Of a DNA stretch of 64,000 bases, positions 33,404-45,312 are shown piece by piece. The DNA lies in contig NZ_CABFMD010000011.1 in assembly GCF_901875555.1 (NCBI RefSeq), positions 1 through 64,000 on the forward strand. Direction: 5' to 3'. The notes beneath the pieces were generated by a model. The model did not search any database and was not told the origin of the DNA. It saw only the letters and a list, made by a program, of their open reading frames with translations. The translations under genes were made by a program, and so were the position numbers. Source of the stretch: Streptococcus parasanguinis. GTDB taxonomy: Bacteria; Bacillota; Bacilli; Lactobacillales; Streptococcaceae. Each line of letters opens with the position of its first letter. Positions within the stretch are counted from its first letter, which is position 1.

Positions 33404-34129
33404 TTACCAATTGTATTCTAGATAGTTTTTAACAATCTGTAATTCATCTTGGTTCAAAGGCCGGTATTGACCCTCTGCTAGTTCTGCATCTAATGTAAAA
33501 TCCCCGAACTGAATTCGCTTTAGGGCAGTGACCTTGACACCGACAGAGAGGAACATTTTCTTGACCTGATGAAACTTCCCTTCAGAGATGGTGATGGTGG
33601 CTCTGCTTAGACTGGGGCTTGAAACTTGAATCTCCAGTTGAGCAGGTTTACAGCTAGTTCCATCTAAAAAGATAATCCCATCTTTGAACTTTTGGATATG
33701 TTCTGATGAGAGCGGTCCATTGACTTCAACTTGATAAGTTTTATCCACATGATATTGAGGATGAAGAAGTTGAAAACCAAGGGGCCCATTATCTGTTAAG
33801 AGAAGAAGACCCGTCGTATCTCGATCCAGTCGACCAATTGCATAGAGTTGGTCTGACTGGAGATGTTGAGGTAGTATGTCCATGACTGTTAGCAGTTCCT
33901 TGTCCTTACTTGCTGTCACGACACCATTTGGCTTATGGAGCATGAGGTAGATGTGCTCATATCCTTCGATTATTCTATCTTTGAAAATTAGCTCTTGCAA
34001 CCCTGTATCAACATTCTGTGCAAGGGAATAAGCTGGAAGTCCATCTACCAAAATTTCTTTTTTTAGAAGAGCCTGTTTCATGCCTTTTCGACTAACTTTT
34101 TCTTGGGCTAATATTTTATCTAATCGCAT
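33404..34129 (-). CDS. Pseudouridine synthase, RsuA/RluB family
   Basis: A 241-residue enzyme: N-terminal S4 RNA-binding domain (MRLDKILAQEKVSRKGMKQALLKKEILVDG, about 1-60) and a catalytic domain with GRLDRDTTGLLLLTDNG (catalytic Asp) and the EGKFHQVKKMFLSVG block. Short members in streptococci are annotated as RsuA-like 16S pseudouridine-516 synthases, but RluB-type target is not excluded. Monocistronic, convergent with the preceding gene. Confidence 0.88.
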   Translation of the reverse strand: MRLDKILAQEKVSRKGMKQALLKKEILVDGLPAYSLAQNVDTGLQELIFKDRIIEGYEHIYLMLHKPNGVVTASKDKELLTVMDILPQHLQSDQLYAIGRLDRDTTGLLLLTDNGPLGFQLLHPQYHVDKTYQVEVNGPLSSEHIQKFKDGIIFLDGTSCKPAQLEIQVSSPSLSRATITISEGKFHQVKKMFLSVGVKVTALKRIQFGDFTLDAELAEGQYRPLNQDELQIVKNYLEYNW

Positions 34130-34289
34130 ACCAGCTTATCTTATCATAAGTCGGTGCTTTTGAAAAGAAAAGGGAAGAAGTGGATTTTCTATTGAAAACA
34201 TTTACAACTAGCTGAACTGTGTTTTTTAAACAGGACTGTGGTATAATTGTTCAGTTAGAAATATTATTTAAAATTATATAGAGGAAATC

Positions 34290-36137
34290 ATGACAAAATT
34301 AAGAGAAGATATTCGTAACGTTGCGATCATTGCCCACGTTGACCATGGGAAAACAACCTTGGTAGACGAATTGTTGAAACAATCGCACACCTTGGATGAA
34401 CGTAAAGAATTGCAAGAACGTGCAATGGACTCAAACGATCTTGAAAAAGAACGTGGGATCACTATCCTTGCTAAAAATACAGCCGTTGCTTATAACGGAA
34501 CTCGAATCAATATCATGGACACACCAGGACACGCGGACTTCGGTGGAGAAGTGGAACGGATCATGAAAATGGTTGACGGTGTTGTTTTGGTCGTAGATGC
34601 TTACGAAGGGACTATGCCACAGACTCGTTTCGTATTGAAAAAAGCCTTGGAACAAGACCTTGTGCCAATCGTTGTTGTCAATAAAATCGACAAACCATCT
34701 GCTCGTCCAGAAGAAGTTGTAGATGAAGTTCTTGAACTGTTCATCGAATTGGGTGCGGATGACGACCAATTGGAATTCCCAGTTGTTTATGCATCAGCAA
34801 TCAACGGAACTTCTTCACTTTCAGATGATCCAGCTGATCAAGAGCACACAATGGCACCGATCTTTGATACCATCATTGATCACATCCCAGCTCCAGTTGA
34901 TAACTCAGATGAGCCTCTTCAATTCCAAGTATCCCTGCTTGATTACAACGACTTCGTTGGACGGATCGGTATCGGACGTGTCTTCCGTGGTACTGTAAAA
35001 GTTGGGGACCAAGTTACCCTTTCTAAATTGGATGGAACGACTAAGAACTTCCGTGTTACCAAACTCTTTGGTTTCTTTGGTTTGGAACGTCGTGAGATTC
35101 AAGAAGCGAAAGCTGGTGACTTGATTGCTATCTCTGGTATGGAAGATATCTTCGTTGGAGAAACGATCACACCGACAGATGCAGTTGAAGCTCTTCCAAT
35201 CCTTCACATCGATGAACCCACACTTCAAATGACCTTCTTGGTGAATAACTCACCATTTGCTGGTCGCGAAGGAAAATGGGTAACCTCTCGTAAAGTCGAA
35301 GAACGCTTGCAAGCGGAATTGCAAACAGACGTCTCTCTTCGTGTTGACCCGACGGACTCACCTGATAAATGGACAGTTTCAGGACGTGGGGAATTGCACT
35401 TGTCTATCTTGATCGAAACCATGCGTCGTGAAGGATACGAATTGCAAGTGTCTCGTCCAGAAGTTATTATCAAGGAAATTGATGGTGTCAAATGTGAACC
35501 ATTTGAGCGCGTGCAAATCGACACACCAGAAGAATACCAAGGATCAGTTATCCAAAGCCTTTCTGAACGTAAAGGTGAAATGTTAGATATGATCGCAACT
35601 GGTAACGGTCAAACTCGTTTGGTCTTCCTTGTTCCAGCGCGTGGGTTGATTGGATACTCAACAGAGTTCTTGTCAATGACACGTGGTTACGGAATCATGA
35701 ACCACACCTTTGACCAATACTTGCCAGTGATTCCAGGAGAAATTGGTGGACGTCACCGTGGTGCTCTTGTTTCCATCGATAACGGAAAAGCAACGACATA
35801 CTCGATCATGTCTATTGAAGAACGTGGTACGATCTTTGTCAATCCAGGTACAGAAGTTTACGAAGGAATGATCATTGGAGAAAACTCTCGTGAGAACGAC
35901 TTGACTGTCAACATTACGAAAGCAAAACAAATGACCAACGTTCGTTCAGCTACCAAGGACCAAACAGCGGTTATCAAGACTCCTCGTATCTTGACCTTGG
36001 AAGAATCTCTTGAGTTCTTGAACGACGATGAGTACATGGAAGTAACACCTGAATCTATCCGTTTGCGTAAACAAATCTTGAACAAAGCAGAACGCGAAAA
36101 AGCAAATAAAAAGAAAAAATCAGCGGCTGCTGAATAA
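34290..36137 (+). CDS. typA: Translational GTPase TypA/BipA
   Basis: A 615-residue ribosome-associated GTPase. G1 [11 protein letters not shown]2 region RGITI, G3 [11 protein letters not shown]4 NKIDKP, followed by domain II, EF-G-like domain III and V and the TypA-specific C-terminal domain. Supports 50S assembly at low temperature and stress. Codon use is highly biased, as for a well expressed gene. GAGGAAATC before the ATG; a likely -10 is at 34242 (GTATAAT). Confidence 0.95.
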   Translation: MTKLREDIRNVAIIAHVDHGKTTLVDELLKQSHTLDERKELQERAMDSNDLEKERGITILAKNTAVAYNGTRINIMDTPGHADFGGEVERIMKMVDGVVLVVDAYEGTMPQTRFVLKKALEQDLVPIVVVNKIDKPSARPEEVVDEVLELFIELGADDDQLEFPVVYASAINGTSSLSDDPADQEHTMAPIFDTIIDHIPAPVDNSDEPLQFQVSLLDYNDFVGRIGIGRVFRGTVKVGDQVTLSKLDGTTKNFRVTKLFGFFGLERREIQEAKAGDLIAISGMEDIFVGETITPTDAVEALPILHIDEPTLQMTFLVNNSPFAGREGKWVTSRKVEERLQAELQTDVSLRVDPTDSPDKWTVSGRGELHLSILIETMRREGYELQVSRPEVIIKEIDGVKCEPFERVQIDTPEEYQGSVIQSLSERKGEMLDMIATGNGQTRLVFLVPARGLIGYSTEFLSMTRGYGIMNHTFDQYLPVIPGEIGGRHRGALVSIDNGKATTYSIMSIEERGTIFVNPGTEVYEGMIIGENSRENDLTVNITKAKQMTNVRSATKDQTAVIKTPRILTLEESLEFLNDDEYMEVTPESIRLRKQILNKAEREKANKKKKSAAAE

Positions 36138-36160
36138 TACGAAAAGAAAGGAGAAACAAA

Positions 36161-36409
36161 ATGGTCTATTTTATCTTAGGGATTTTGATTCTCCTTTTTT
36201 ACCTTTTTATGACCCCAATGAGTATTCGTGGTACCTTAAACAGTGTCACAATGGTGGTCTTGATCGTCTCCATTATCGTACTGACTTGTCTGGCCATTTT
36301 TCAGATATTCCAACTACCGTCTGAGTTTTTTGTCGGTGCCTTTCTTGCCTTTGTTGGCTACTTGGCTTTGGTGGATATTTCCAAAATGACGACCAAACAG
36401 AAAAAATAA
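36161..36409 (+). CDS. DUF3165 family small membrane protein
   Basis: An 82-residue protein with three hydrophobic helices and a lysine-rich end (MTTKQKK). It lies between typA and murD as in other streptococci. Function unknown. Good AGGAG ribosome site, followed by a terminator. Confidence 0.8.
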   Translation: MVYFILGILILLFYLFMTPMSIRGTLNSVTMVVLIVSIIVLTCLAIFQIFQLPSEFFVGAFLAFVGYLALVDISKMTTKQKK

Positions 36410-36426
36410 ACGGTGACGTGATTTTT

Positions 36427-36445
36427 AAAGCCCTTTGGGCTTTTT
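36427..36445 (+). terminator. Terminator between DUF3165 gene and murD
   Basis: AAAGCCC (36427-36433) pairs with GGGCTTT (36437-36443), loop TTT, then T residues. Confidence 0.75.
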
Positions 36446-36499
36446 AATTTTGCTAAAAAAAGGTAAAATAGAGAGTGATAAAAATGGAGCGAAGAAATC

Positions 36500-37849
36500 A
36501 TGAAATTTGTGAAACAATTTGAAAATAAAAAGGTTCTTGTATTAGGTTTGGCTAAGTCAGGTGAGTCAGCTGCCCGTTTGTTGGATCGCTTAGGAGCGAT
36601 TGTGACCGTCAATGATGGCAAACCTTTTGAAGAAAATCCAGCAGCACAAAGTTTACTGGAAGAAGGGATTAAAGTTGTGACAGGAGGTCACCCTCTGGAG
36701 TTGTTGGATGAAGACTTTGCAGTTATGGTCAAAAATCCTGGAATTCCTTATACGAATCCGATGGTCGAAAAAGCACTTGAAAAGGGTATTCCAGTCCTTA
36801 CTGAAGTGGAATTGGCCTATCTGATTTCGGATGCACCAATTATTGGGATTACAGGATCAAACGGAAAAACGACGACGACAACCATGATTGGAGAAGTTTT
36901 AACAGCAGCTGGTCAAGGTGGCTTATTGTCTGGAAATATTGGATTTCCAGCTAGTCAAGTTGCCCAAACGGCAACAGAAAAGGATGTTCTGGTCATGGAA
37001 TTGTCTTCTTTCCAATTGATGGGCATTGAAGCCTTCCATCCAGAGATTGCGGTCATTACCAACCTCATGCCAACCCATATCGACTACCATGGTTCTTTTG
37101 AAAATTATGTAGCTGCCAAATGGAATCTTCAAAAGAATATGATAGAAAAAGATGTCATTGTATTAAACTTCAACCAAGACCTGGCTAAGGAATTGGCGAC
37201 CAAAACCAAGGCAAGGGTCCTTCCATTTTCTACAATCGAAAAAGTGGACGGTGCTTATTTGGAAGATGGACTTCTCAAGTTTAAGGGAGAAGCTGTCATG
37301 CGTGCGGATGAACTGGGGGTTCCAGGAAGCCACAATGTAGAAAATGCCTTGGCAACGATTGCTGTTGCAAAAGTTCGGGGAGTAGAGAATGAAGTTATTA
37401 GAGAAACCTTGTCAGCCTTCGGGGGTGTCAAACACCGTCTTCAATATGTGGATGAGATTCAAGGTGTCAAATTCTACAATGACAGTAAATCGACCAATAT
37501 TTTAGCGACACAAAAAGCTCTTTCTGGTTTTGATAACAGCAAGGTTATCTTGATTGCAGGGGGGCTCGATCGTGGCAATGAGTTTGACGACTTAGTGCCG
37601 GATATTACCGGCTTGAAGGAAATGGTGATTTTAGGCGAGTCGGCACCTCGAGTGAAACGGGCGGCTGATAAAGCGGGAGTGACTTATACTGATGCGACAA
37701 ATGTGGCTGATGCCACAAAGAAAGCCTTCGAATTAGCGAGTCCTGGAGATGTTGTTCTCCTAAGTCCTGCCAATGCCAGCTGGGATATGTATCCGAATTT
37801 TGAAGTGCGTGGGGATGAATTCCTTGCTACAGTAAAAGGTTTGAAATAA
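36500..37849 (+). CDS. murD: UDP-N-acetylmuramoylalanine--D-glutamate ligase
   Basis: A 449-residue Mur ligase. [12 protein letters not shown] (N-terminal Rossmann), [16 protein letters not shown]-loop near residue 117, the Mur ligase His in [13 protein letters not shown] and YNDSKSTN are all visible. Adds D-glutamate to UDP-MurNAc-L-Ala in the cytoplasm. One base before murG; the pair starts the division and cell-wall cluster. Confidence 0.96.
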   Translation: MKFVKQFENKKVLVLGLAKSGESAARLLDRLGAIVTVNDGKPFEENPAAQSLLEEGIKVVTGGHPLELLDEDFAVMVKNPGIPYTNPMVEKALEKGIPVLTEVELAYLISDAPIIGITGSNGKTTTTTMIGEVLTAAGQGGLLSGNIGFPASQVAQTATEKDVLVMELSSFQLMGIEAFHPEIAVITNLMPTHIDYHGSFENYVAAKWNLQKNMIEKDVIVLNFNQDLAKELATKTKARVLPFSTIEKVDGAYLEDGLLKFKGEAVMRADELGVPGSHNVENALATIAVAKVRGVENEVIRETLSAFGGVKHRLQYVDEIQGVKFYNDSKSTNILATQKALSGFDNSKVILIAGGLDRGNEFDDLVPDITGLKEMVILGESAPRVKRAADKAGVTYTDATNVADATKKAFELASPGDVVLLSPANASWDMYPNFEVRGDEFLATVKGLK

Positions 37850-37850
37850 G

Positions 37851-38930
37851 ATGAAAAAAATAATGTTTACTGGTGGAGGTACGGTTGGGCATGTGACCCT
37901 TAACCTTCTCTTAATTCCAAAATTTATCGAAGATGGATGGGAAGTCCATTACATAGGCGACAAAAAAGGGATTGAATACCAAGAGATCAAAAAGTCTGGA
38001 TTAGAGGTACGATTCCATTCGATTGCTACCGGGAAATTGCGTCGCTATTTCTCATTCCAAAATATGATGGATGTCTTCAAAGTGGCTTGGGGCACTCTCC
38101 AATCCATTGCGATTATGCTTCGTGTACGTCCACAAGTTCTTTTTTCCAAAGGAGGCTTTGTTTCCGTACCACCAGTAATTGCAGCTCGCCTTACTCGTGT
38201 CCCTGTTTATATCCATGAGTCCGATCTGTCTATGGGATTGGCCAATAAAATTGCTTATAAATTTGCTACCAAGATGTACACGACTTTTGAGCAAGCACAT
38301 GGTTTGACAAAGAGTGAGCATATCGGTGCGGTAACCAAGGTCACAGATCATATTCCGGCAACTTCCCAAGTTTTAGAAGAAAAAACAAAAGGTTTCCGAA
38401 AAGAGTTGCCGACCCTTCTCTTTGTCGGAGGATCAGCCGGTGCGCGTGTCTTTAATGAATTTGTGACAGAGCATCAAGCAGAGCTCTTGCAGCACTACAA
38501 TATCATCAATTTGACGGGCGATTCAACATTGAATCAGGCTGAGGGTGGCTTGTATCGAGTGGATTATGTAACCGATCAGTATTTGCCCATGCTCCAAAAG
38601 GCGGATTTAGTGGTGACAAGAGGCGGGGCCAATACCTTATTTGAACTCTTGGCTATGAATAAACTCCATTTGATTGTACCACTTGGAAAAGAAGCCAGTC
38701 GTGGCGATCAGATTGAAAATGCCCAATATTTTGTGGATAAAGGTTATGCAGAGCAATTGCAGGAAGATCAATTGACCCTCGAAACCTTTAATGAAACCAT
38801 TCAAGAAATGTTGAAGCAGAGTCAAGTCTACCACCAAGCAATGGAAAAATCGACAGAACTCCTTTCACTAGACGATTTTTATGGCCTGCTTCAAAAAGAT
38901 ATCAGTAAGGGAAAAGATGACGGACGATAA
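37851..38930 (+). CDS. murG: MurG glycosyltransferase (lipid II synthesis)
   Basis: A 359-residue GT28 enzyme that transfers GlcNAc from UDP-GlcNAc to lipid I on the inner face of the membrane. [12 protein letters not shown] (first glycine loop), [12 protein letters not shown] (second) and [14 protein letters not shown] (nucleotide-binding) are present. As in other streptococci the first loop reads GTVGH rather than GTGGH. The last 14 bases overlap divIB. Confidence 0.96.
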   Translation: MKKIMFTGGGTVGHVTLNLLLIPKFIEDGWEVHYIGDKKGIEYQEIKKSGLEVRFHSIATGKLRRYFSFQNMMDVFKVAWGTLQSIAIMLRVRPQVLFSKGGFVSVPPVIAARLTRVPVYIHESDLSMGLANKIAYKFATKMYTTFEQAHGLTKSEHIGAVTKVTDHIPATSQVLEEKTKGFRKELPTLLFVGGSAGARVFNEFVTEHQAELLQHYNIINLTGDSTLNQAEGGLYRVDYVTDQYLPMLQKADLVVTRGGANTLFELLAMNKLHLIVPLGKEASRGDQIENAQYFVDKGYAEQLQEDQLTLETFNETIQEMLKQSQVYHQAMEKSTELLSLDDFYGLLQKDISKGKDDGR

Positions 38931-40137
38931 AAAAACACCAACGGATGACAAAATTACAGAATTGTCAGCCTGGCAAAAAAGAAACAAAGAATATTTAGAA
39001 AAAAAGGCGCTTGAAAAAGCGGAAGAAGCTGAAACAGAGGAAACTGAAAGCAAAGAAGCACAAGAAGACGAAGATCTTTCAGAAAATGAATCGGCTTCTA
39101 TCTCAGAGGAAGAATCTGAAGAAGAAATAGAAGATTCTGAAGAGGAAAATGAATCTGAGGTCGAAGAGGATCCAGATGCGGATGGAGAAAGTTCAGAAAG
39201 AGAAGAGAACGGTCCGGCTGTAGAGGAGCTAGATCCTTCAGAGAAGCAAGAGAAAAAGCCTTCGTTTTTTGAACGCTTAAAGACGAAAAAAATAAAGAAG
39301 GAACCAACAGTGGCAAAACGCCATATCTATCGTGCCCTTCCGGTTATCGGAATCAGCTCGATTGTCGCCCTTCTCTCGATCTATTTTTTAAGTCCCTTGT
39401 CTACACAGAAAGTGATTGAATTTTCAGGGAATAAAGCGGTTGACCAGCAAAAATTGTATGAAAAAAGCCGTATTAAAGAAGAAGATTATACTCTGACGAC
39501 CTTCCTTCATAAGTCGGTCTATGAACAAAACATAAAAACAGCTAGTCCATGGATCAAAGAAGTGCACATGCATTATCAATTTCCAGTGACCTTTAAAGTT
39601 AATGTAGTGGAACACAAAGTGGTTGCTTATTATGTGACGGGAGAAGACCACTATCCAGTATTGGAAAATGGAGAAGTAGTTGAGACAGTAACGCCTGCTT
39701 CGGACTTACCATCCTCCTATATTAGCTTGAAATTCTCAAATAGGGAATTAGTCAGACAATTCGTCCAAGAAATGAAATCCATTTCGTCTTCTATTACGGA
39801 TAAAATTGTTTCGGTTGATTTAACCCCAAGTAAAGTTACCAAGGATCTGGTCACTTTGACCATGAAAAATGGTAATAAAATCTTGGTCCCTGTTTCCCAA
39901 ATTACCCGCAAGCTTCCTTATTATAAAGCTATTAGTAAGCAATTAGACGATGATTCCACCATTGATATGGAGGCTGGAGTCTTCAGCTATAGTGAACAAT
40001 CCATCGCAGATGCCAAAGAGCAAGCTGAAAAAGAAAAGGCTGAAAGTACAGAAAAGCAAGAAGAACATTCTGAGGAAGCAAGCCAAGAACAGAATCCAGA
40101 AAGAGAAAATTCTTCTGGGAATGAGCAAAGCCCATAA
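38917..40137 (+). CDS. divIB: Cell division protein DivIB/FtsQ
   Basis: A 406-residue protein from the ATG at 38917, inside the end of murG. The N-terminal cytoplasmic part (about 1-130) is extremely acidic, with long Glu/Asp/Ser runs; a membrane helix follows (about 139-160: [19 protein letters not shown]), then the POTRA domain ([14 protein letters not shown]...) and the beta domain. The last ~50 residues form a second acidic, disordered tail. DivIB stabilises the DivIC-FtsL complex at the septum. Confidence 0.92.
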   Translation: MTDDKKTPTDDKITELSAWQKRNKEYLEKKALEKAEEAETEETESKEAQEDEDLSENESASISEEESEEEIEDSEEENESEVEEDPDADGESSEREENGPAVEELDPSEKQEKKPSFFERLKTKKIKKEPTVAKRHIYRALPVIGISSIVALLSIYFLSPLSTQKVIEFSGNKAVDQQKLYEKSRIKEEDYTLTTFLHKSVYEQNIKTASPWIKEVHMHYQFPVTFKVNVVEHKVVAYYVTGEDHYPVLENGEVVETVTPASDLPSSYISLKFSNRELVRQFVQEMKSISSSITDKIVSVDLTPSKVTKDLVTLTMKNGNKILVPVSQITRKLPYYKAISKQLDDDSTIDMEAGVFSYSEQSIADAKEQAEKEKAESTEKQEEHSEEASQEQNPERENSSGNEQSP

Positions 40138-40184
40138 ATTATCTCAAATAATTGAAGAAAAAATGTCCATTTTAGGCTTCTTTG

Positions 40185-40193
40185 TGATATAAT
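40185..40193 (+). promoter_or_regulatory. Extended -10 promoter of ftsA-ftsZ
   Basis: TGATATAAT (TGn plus TATAAT) with a ~70-base leader before ftsA; GAGAGGACTGG is the ribosome site. Confidence 0.6.
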
Positions 40194-40270
40194 GAAGTTT
40201 GGATAGTTCCAACTAAAAGGGCTATAAATAGATGTAAAGTGAAAACAAATAAAGAGAGAGGACTGGTGTA

Positions 40271-41659
40271 ATGGCTAGAGACGGCTTTTTTACAGGTTTA
40301 GATATCGGTACTAGTTCAATAAAAGTATTGGTGGCAGAACATGTCAATGGAGAAATGAATGTAATTGGAGTCAGCAATGCAAAAAGTGCTGGCGTCAAAG
40401 ATGGAATTATAGTAGATATCGAAGCTGCTTCAAATGCAATTAAAACTGCAATCAGCCAAGCTGAAGAAAAAGCAGGGATTTCCATCAATCTAGTCAATGT
40501 TGGGTTGCCTGCAAACTTACTACAAATCGAAGCAACTCAAGGAATGATTCCAGTCACAAGTGATTCAAAAGAAATCACAGATGCAGATGTTGAAAATGTT
40601 GTCAAATCTGCACTCACAAAAAGCATGACACCGGATCGTGAAGTAATCACCTTCATTCCTGAAGAATTCACAGTAGATGGTTTCCAAGGAATCCGCGATC
40701 CACGTGGAATGATGGGAATTCGACTTGAAATGCGTGGCCTTCTTTATACAGGACCTCGTACAATCTTGCACAATTTGCGTAAAACAGTTGAACGTGCAGG
40801 CTTACAAGTAGAAAACATCATTATTTCCCCACTTGCGATGATCAAAACAGTCTTGAACGAAGGCGAACGTGAATTCGGAGCAACAGTCATTGATATGGGT
40901 GGTGGCCAAACAACGGTGGCATCTGTTCGTAGCCAAGAACTTCAATTTACAAATATCTATCAAGAAGGTGGCGATTACGTTACCAAAGATATTTCTAAAG
41001 TTTTGAAGACTTCTCAAAAATTGGCAGAAGGCTTGAAGTTCAACTACGGTGAAGCCTATGTGCCATCTGCTGGAAACGAAGTATTCCATGTAGAAGTTAT
41101 TGGTGAAGTTGAGCCAGTTGAAGTGACTGAGAAGTACTTAGCTGAAATCATTTCAGCACGCATCAAACACATCTTTGAGCAAATTAAGCAAGACCTTGAG
41201 AGAAGACATTTGTTGGATCTTCCTGGTGGTATTGTGATTATCGGTGGAGGCGCAATCCTTCCTGGTGTTGAAGAATTGGCTCAAGAAGTCTTTGGTGTAA
41301 ATGTGAAATTGTTTGTGCCAAATCAAATTGGAATTCGCAATCCAGCTTTTGCCCATGTGATTAGTTTGTCTGAATATGCAGGCAATTTGACAGACGTGGA
41401 TATTATTGCTCAAGCTGCGGTTCATGGAGACGAAGTCTTGCGTCAACAACCGATTCAATTTGATCGTCCTGTGCAACCACAAGTACAACCACAACCTGCT
41501 GCTCCAGCACAACCGGTAGTACCTGCATACAATGCTGAGAAGATTGAATCTCCAGTGGATGCACAAGAAATTCCAGCAGCAAGCAATGATCACAAACAAG
41601 AACCAAAAACTACATTCACAGACCGAATGAAAAATTTGATCGGTAATATGTTTGATTAA
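40271..41659 (+). CDS. ftsA: Cell division protein FtsA
   Basis: A 462-residue actin-like protein. Phosphate-1 loop FTGLDIGTSSIKVLV, the 1C domain (residues ~84-160), phosphate-2 VIDMGGGQTTVAS, and the GGGAILPGVEEL adenosine motif. A Pro/Gln-rich linker (about 395-420) leads to the amphipathic C-terminal helix FTDRMKNLIGNMFD that binds the membrane. FtsA tethers FtsZ. 15 bases before ftsZ. Confidence 0.96.
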   Translation: MARDGFFTGLDIGTSSIKVLVAEHVNGEMNVIGVSNAKSAGVKDGIIVDIEAASNAIKTAISQAEEKAGISINLVNVGLPANLLQIEATQGMIPVTSDSKEITDADVENVVKSALTKSMTPDREVITFIPEEFTVDGFQGIRDPRGMMGIRLEMRGLLYTGPRTILHNLRKTVERAGLQVENIIISPLAMIKTVLNEGEREFGATVIDMGGGQTTVASVRSQELQFTNIYQEGGDYVTKDISKVLKTSQKLAEGLKFNYGEAYVPSAGNEVFHVEVIGEVEPVEVTEKYLAEIISARIKHIFEQIKQDLERRHLLDLPGGIVIIGGGAILPGVEELAQEVFGVNVKLFVPNQIGIRNPAFAHVISLSEYAGNLTDVDIIAQAAVHGDEVLRQQPIQFDRPVQPQVQPQPAAPAQPVVPAYNAEKIESPVDAQEIPAASNDHKQEPKTTFTDRMKNLIGNMFD

Positions 41660-41668
41660 GGAGTGTAA

Positions 41669-42940
<1,272 letters not shown>

Positions 42941-42942
42941 TC

Positions 42943-43611
42943 ATGAATCTGGAACAGAATGCTGATCTTGTACGGCAACAAGTAGAAACAGCAAGAAACA
43001 AAGCTAACCGTCAAGATCAAGTTAATGTGATAGCTGTCACTAAGTATGTAGATGTTGCAACAACAGAAGCACTGGTGAAAACAGGTATCCAACATATTGG
43101 TGAAAATCGTGTTGAAAAATTCCTAGAAAAGTATCAAGCTCTAAAAGACTATGATCTCACTTGGCACTTGATTGGGAGCCTCCAACGGCGGAAAGTAAAA
43201 GACGTGATCAATCTCGTCGATTACTTTCATGCCTTGGATTCGGTGAAGCTAGCTCAGGAAATTCAAAAGCGAGCAGAACACCCGATCAAGTGTTTCCTCC
43301 AAGTGAACATTTCTGGTGAAGAAAGTAAGCATGGATTTGCATCCGATGAAGTGGATGATGTTTTAGCAGAAATCGCACAGCTGGACAAAATTGAAATTGT
43401 TGGTTTAATGACGATGGCTCCTTTTGAGGCTAGTCAAGAAGAGTTGCAGGATATTTTTTCAAAAACTCACCAACTTCAGAAACAACTAGAAAAGAAACAA
43501 TTAAAAAATATGCCTTTTTCAGAACTGAGTATGGGTATGAGTCGTGACTTTGCAGTAGCCGTTGCGAACGGAGCGACTTATGTTAGAATTGGGACATCAT
43601 TTTTTAAATAG
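42943..43611 (+). CDS. yggS: YggS family PLP-binding protein (PLP homeostasis)
   Basis: A 222-residue fold-type III PLP protein. VIAVTKYVDVATT holds the PLP lysine; HLIGSLQRRK, LQVNISGEESKHGF, GLMTMAPF and LSMGMSRDF are family blocks. It balances vitamin B6 pools. It starts 2 bases after ftsZ, in the conserved ftsZ-yggS-sepF-yggT-ylmH-divIVA order. Confidence 0.95.
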   Translation: MNLEQNADLVRQQVETARNKANRQDQVNVIAVTKYVDVATTEALVKTGIQHIGENRVEKFLEKYQALKDYDLTWHLIGSLQRRKVKDVINLVDYFHALDSVKLAQEIQKRAEHPIKCFLQVNISGEESKHGFASDEVDDVLAEIAQLDKIEIVGLMTMAPFEASQEELQDIFSKTHQLQKQLEKKQLKNMPFSELSMGMSRDFAVAVANGATYVRIGTSFFK

Positions 43612-43620
43612 GAAAGAACT

Positions 43621-44250
43621 ATGTCATTAAAAGATAAATTTAACAACTTTATTGACTACTTCACAGAAGACGGTGAAGAAGTAGAAGTTCGCGAAGCAAA
43701 AGCAGCTGGGGCGGAAACACAACCAGTTCCACAGCCACAGCCAACTCCTCAAGTGACTTCTCCACGTCCACAGATTAGTCAAAAAGAACCGGTAAAACCA
43801 AAACCGACTCCTGTCGCACCTGTTACAACACCTGTATCTACAGTTGCTGTGAAGGAACCTGTTTCAACAACGAAAAATACATCTGAAAATATTACTCGCT
43901 TGCATGAACGTCAACGTGAATTGGCTGCTAATCGTGCAAATACAGATGAAAAGATTACCATTGATGTACGCTATCCCCGTAAATATGAGGAAGCGACTGA
44001 AATTGTCGATCTATTACTATCTAATGAGAGTATCTTGATTGATTTCCAATATATGACGGAGGTACAAGCCCGTCGTTGTTTGGATTATTTGGATGGGGCT
44101 CGTTATGTTTTGGCAGGAAATCTTCGCCGTGTTGCAAGTACCATGTACTTGTTGACTCCAATTAATGTAGTCGTTAATGTGGAAGATATTCGCCTTCCAA
44201 ATGATGTGGAAGTGACAGAATTCGACTATGATATGAAACGTAATCGCTAA
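43621..44250 (+). CDS. sepF: Cell division protein SepF
   Basis: A 209-residue protein: an N-terminal amphipathic membrane helix ([14 protein letters not shown]), a Pro-rich linker (about 35-90), and the globular SepF domain (about 115-205: [18 protein letters not shown]...[31 protein letters not shown]). SepF bends the membrane and bundles FtsZ, an alternative tether to FtsA. Confidence 0.95.
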   Translation: MSLKDKFNNFIDYFTEDGEEVEVREAKAAGAETQPVPQPQPTPQVTSPRPQISQKEPVKPKPTPVAPVTTPVSTVAVKEPVSTTKNTSENITRLHERQRELAANRANTDEKITIDVRYPRKYEEATEIVDLLLSNESILIDFQYMTEVQARRCLDYLDGARYVLAGNLRRVASTMYLLTPINVVVNVEDIRLPNDVEVTEFDYDMKRNR

Positions 44251-44252
44251 GA

Positions 44253-44505
44253 TGATTATCTTTCAAATATCATTCAAATCTATTCCATCATTCTTGTCAT
44301 CTATGCCTTACTTTCTTGGTTCCCTGGGGCACCTCAGAGTACTCTTGGACAAATGGTTCACCGCCTAGTTGAACCATTTTTGAGCCTTTTTAGAAAGTTA
44401 CCTTTGCAGGTTGGAAGCTTGGATTTTACGGTTCTTGTAGCACTCTTGGTCTTGAACCTAATGAATCAGCTATTGGCCCGGTTGTTTCTATTTTTGATTG
44501 GTTAG
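44253..44505 (+). pseudogene. yggT: YggT (YlmG) family membrane protein with frameshift near the start
   Basis: The frame running from 44251 to the TAG at 44503-44505 encodes a clear YggT protein of ~84 residues (IIQIYSIILVIYALLSWFPGAPQ, VEPFLSLFRKLP, LVALLVLNLMNQLLARL). That frame has no ATG, GTG or TTG before codon 34. The only sensible ATG (44253) is one frame off and reads ATG-ATT then runs out of frame; one extra T after position 44258 would restore a normal MIYLSNIIQIYS start. This is either a real 1-base deletion, a sequencing error, or a non-standard start. YggT normally helps septal placement and envelope insertion. Confidence 0.75.
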
Positions 44506-44511
44506 AATACG

Positions 44512-45303
44512 ATGGGACAAAAAGAGATTTATCAACATTTCAATCGAGAAGATCACGAATTTATTGATCGATGTATTGAATTGTCAGAAAGAGTAATTGA
44601 ACGCTATTCTGTTGAAGTGACGGGTTTTTTAAACCCTCATCAGGTCGCTATTTTACGAAATGTTGCGGCAAGCTACCAATTACAGGTCTTTGCTTCCAGT
44701 GATGAACAGAAAATGGAGTATGCCAAGGTCATTGTGGCTCCGGATTATTATCAATTGGATCCAAGTGACTTTGATCTGGCCTTAATAGAGATGGGCTATG
44801 CTTCCAAATTTCATCACTTGACCCATTCCCAGGTTCTGGGGACCATTGTTCACCAATTAGGAGTGGAGCGCAAGTCTTTTGGAGATATTCTAACGAGTGA
44901 AGGAAGGATCCAAGTATTTGTTGAACAGCGTTTTGTTCCCTATTTCATGGATCACATCCAGAAAATTTCTCGTGTCCCTGTTAAGCTGAGGGAAGTTCCT
45001 CTATCTGAACAGGTTGTTGTAGAGGAAGAAATCCATCAAAGAGATATTCTAGTGTCAAGTTTTCGTTTAGACAAGGTGATTGCTGGGACCTTCAAGCTTT
45101 CGCGCTCACAAGCCAGTCAGTTGATTAGTTCTGGCTTGGTGAAAGTCAATTATGCGACAACTTCCAATGTTAGCTATACTGTAGGTTTGAATGATTTAGT
45201 CAGTGTTCGACGCTTTGGGCGTCTTAAAATTGTTTCTGAAAATGGTATTTCAAAGAGTGGAAAATATAAAGTAACTGTTGAAGTACTCTTAAGTAAAAAA
45301 TGA
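44512..45303 (+). CDS. ylmH: YlmH family S4-domain RNA-binding protein
   Basis: A 263-residue protein. The C-terminal S4 domain (VSSFRLDKVIAGTFKLSRSQASQLISSGLVKVNYA) and the N-terminal YlmH region (HFNREDHEFIDRCIEL, FLNPHQVAIL, HLTHSQVLGTIVHQLGVER) are complete. Recent work in Bacillus links YlmH to rescue of stalled ribosomes. 6 bases after the yggT stop, 9 before divIVA. Confidence 0.92.
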   Translation: MGQKEIYQHFNREDHEFIDRCIELSERVIERYSVEVTGFLNPHQVAILRNVAASYQLQVFASSDEQKMEYAKVIVAPDYYQLDPSDFDLALIEMGYASKFHHLTHSQVLGTIVHQLGVERKSFGDILTSEGRIQVFVEQRFVPYFMDHIQKISRVPVKLREVPLSEQVVVEEEIHQRDILVSSFRLDKVIAGTFKLSRSQASQLISSGLVKVNYATTSNVSYTVGLNDLVSVRRFGRLKIVSENGISKSGKYKVTVEVLLSKK

Positions 45304-45312
45304 GGAGGAGTT

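Noticed and set aside
34310..34325. ATATTCGTAA resembling a reverse cin-box
   Set aside because: Lies inside the typA coding region with no gene in position to use it.
34431..35930. Several minus-strand frames across typA
   Set aside because: All are mirrors of a strongly codon-biased gene.
41153..41599. 148-codon minus-strand frame across ftsA
   Set aside because: Shadow of ftsA; Cys/Trp/His-rich nonsense composition.
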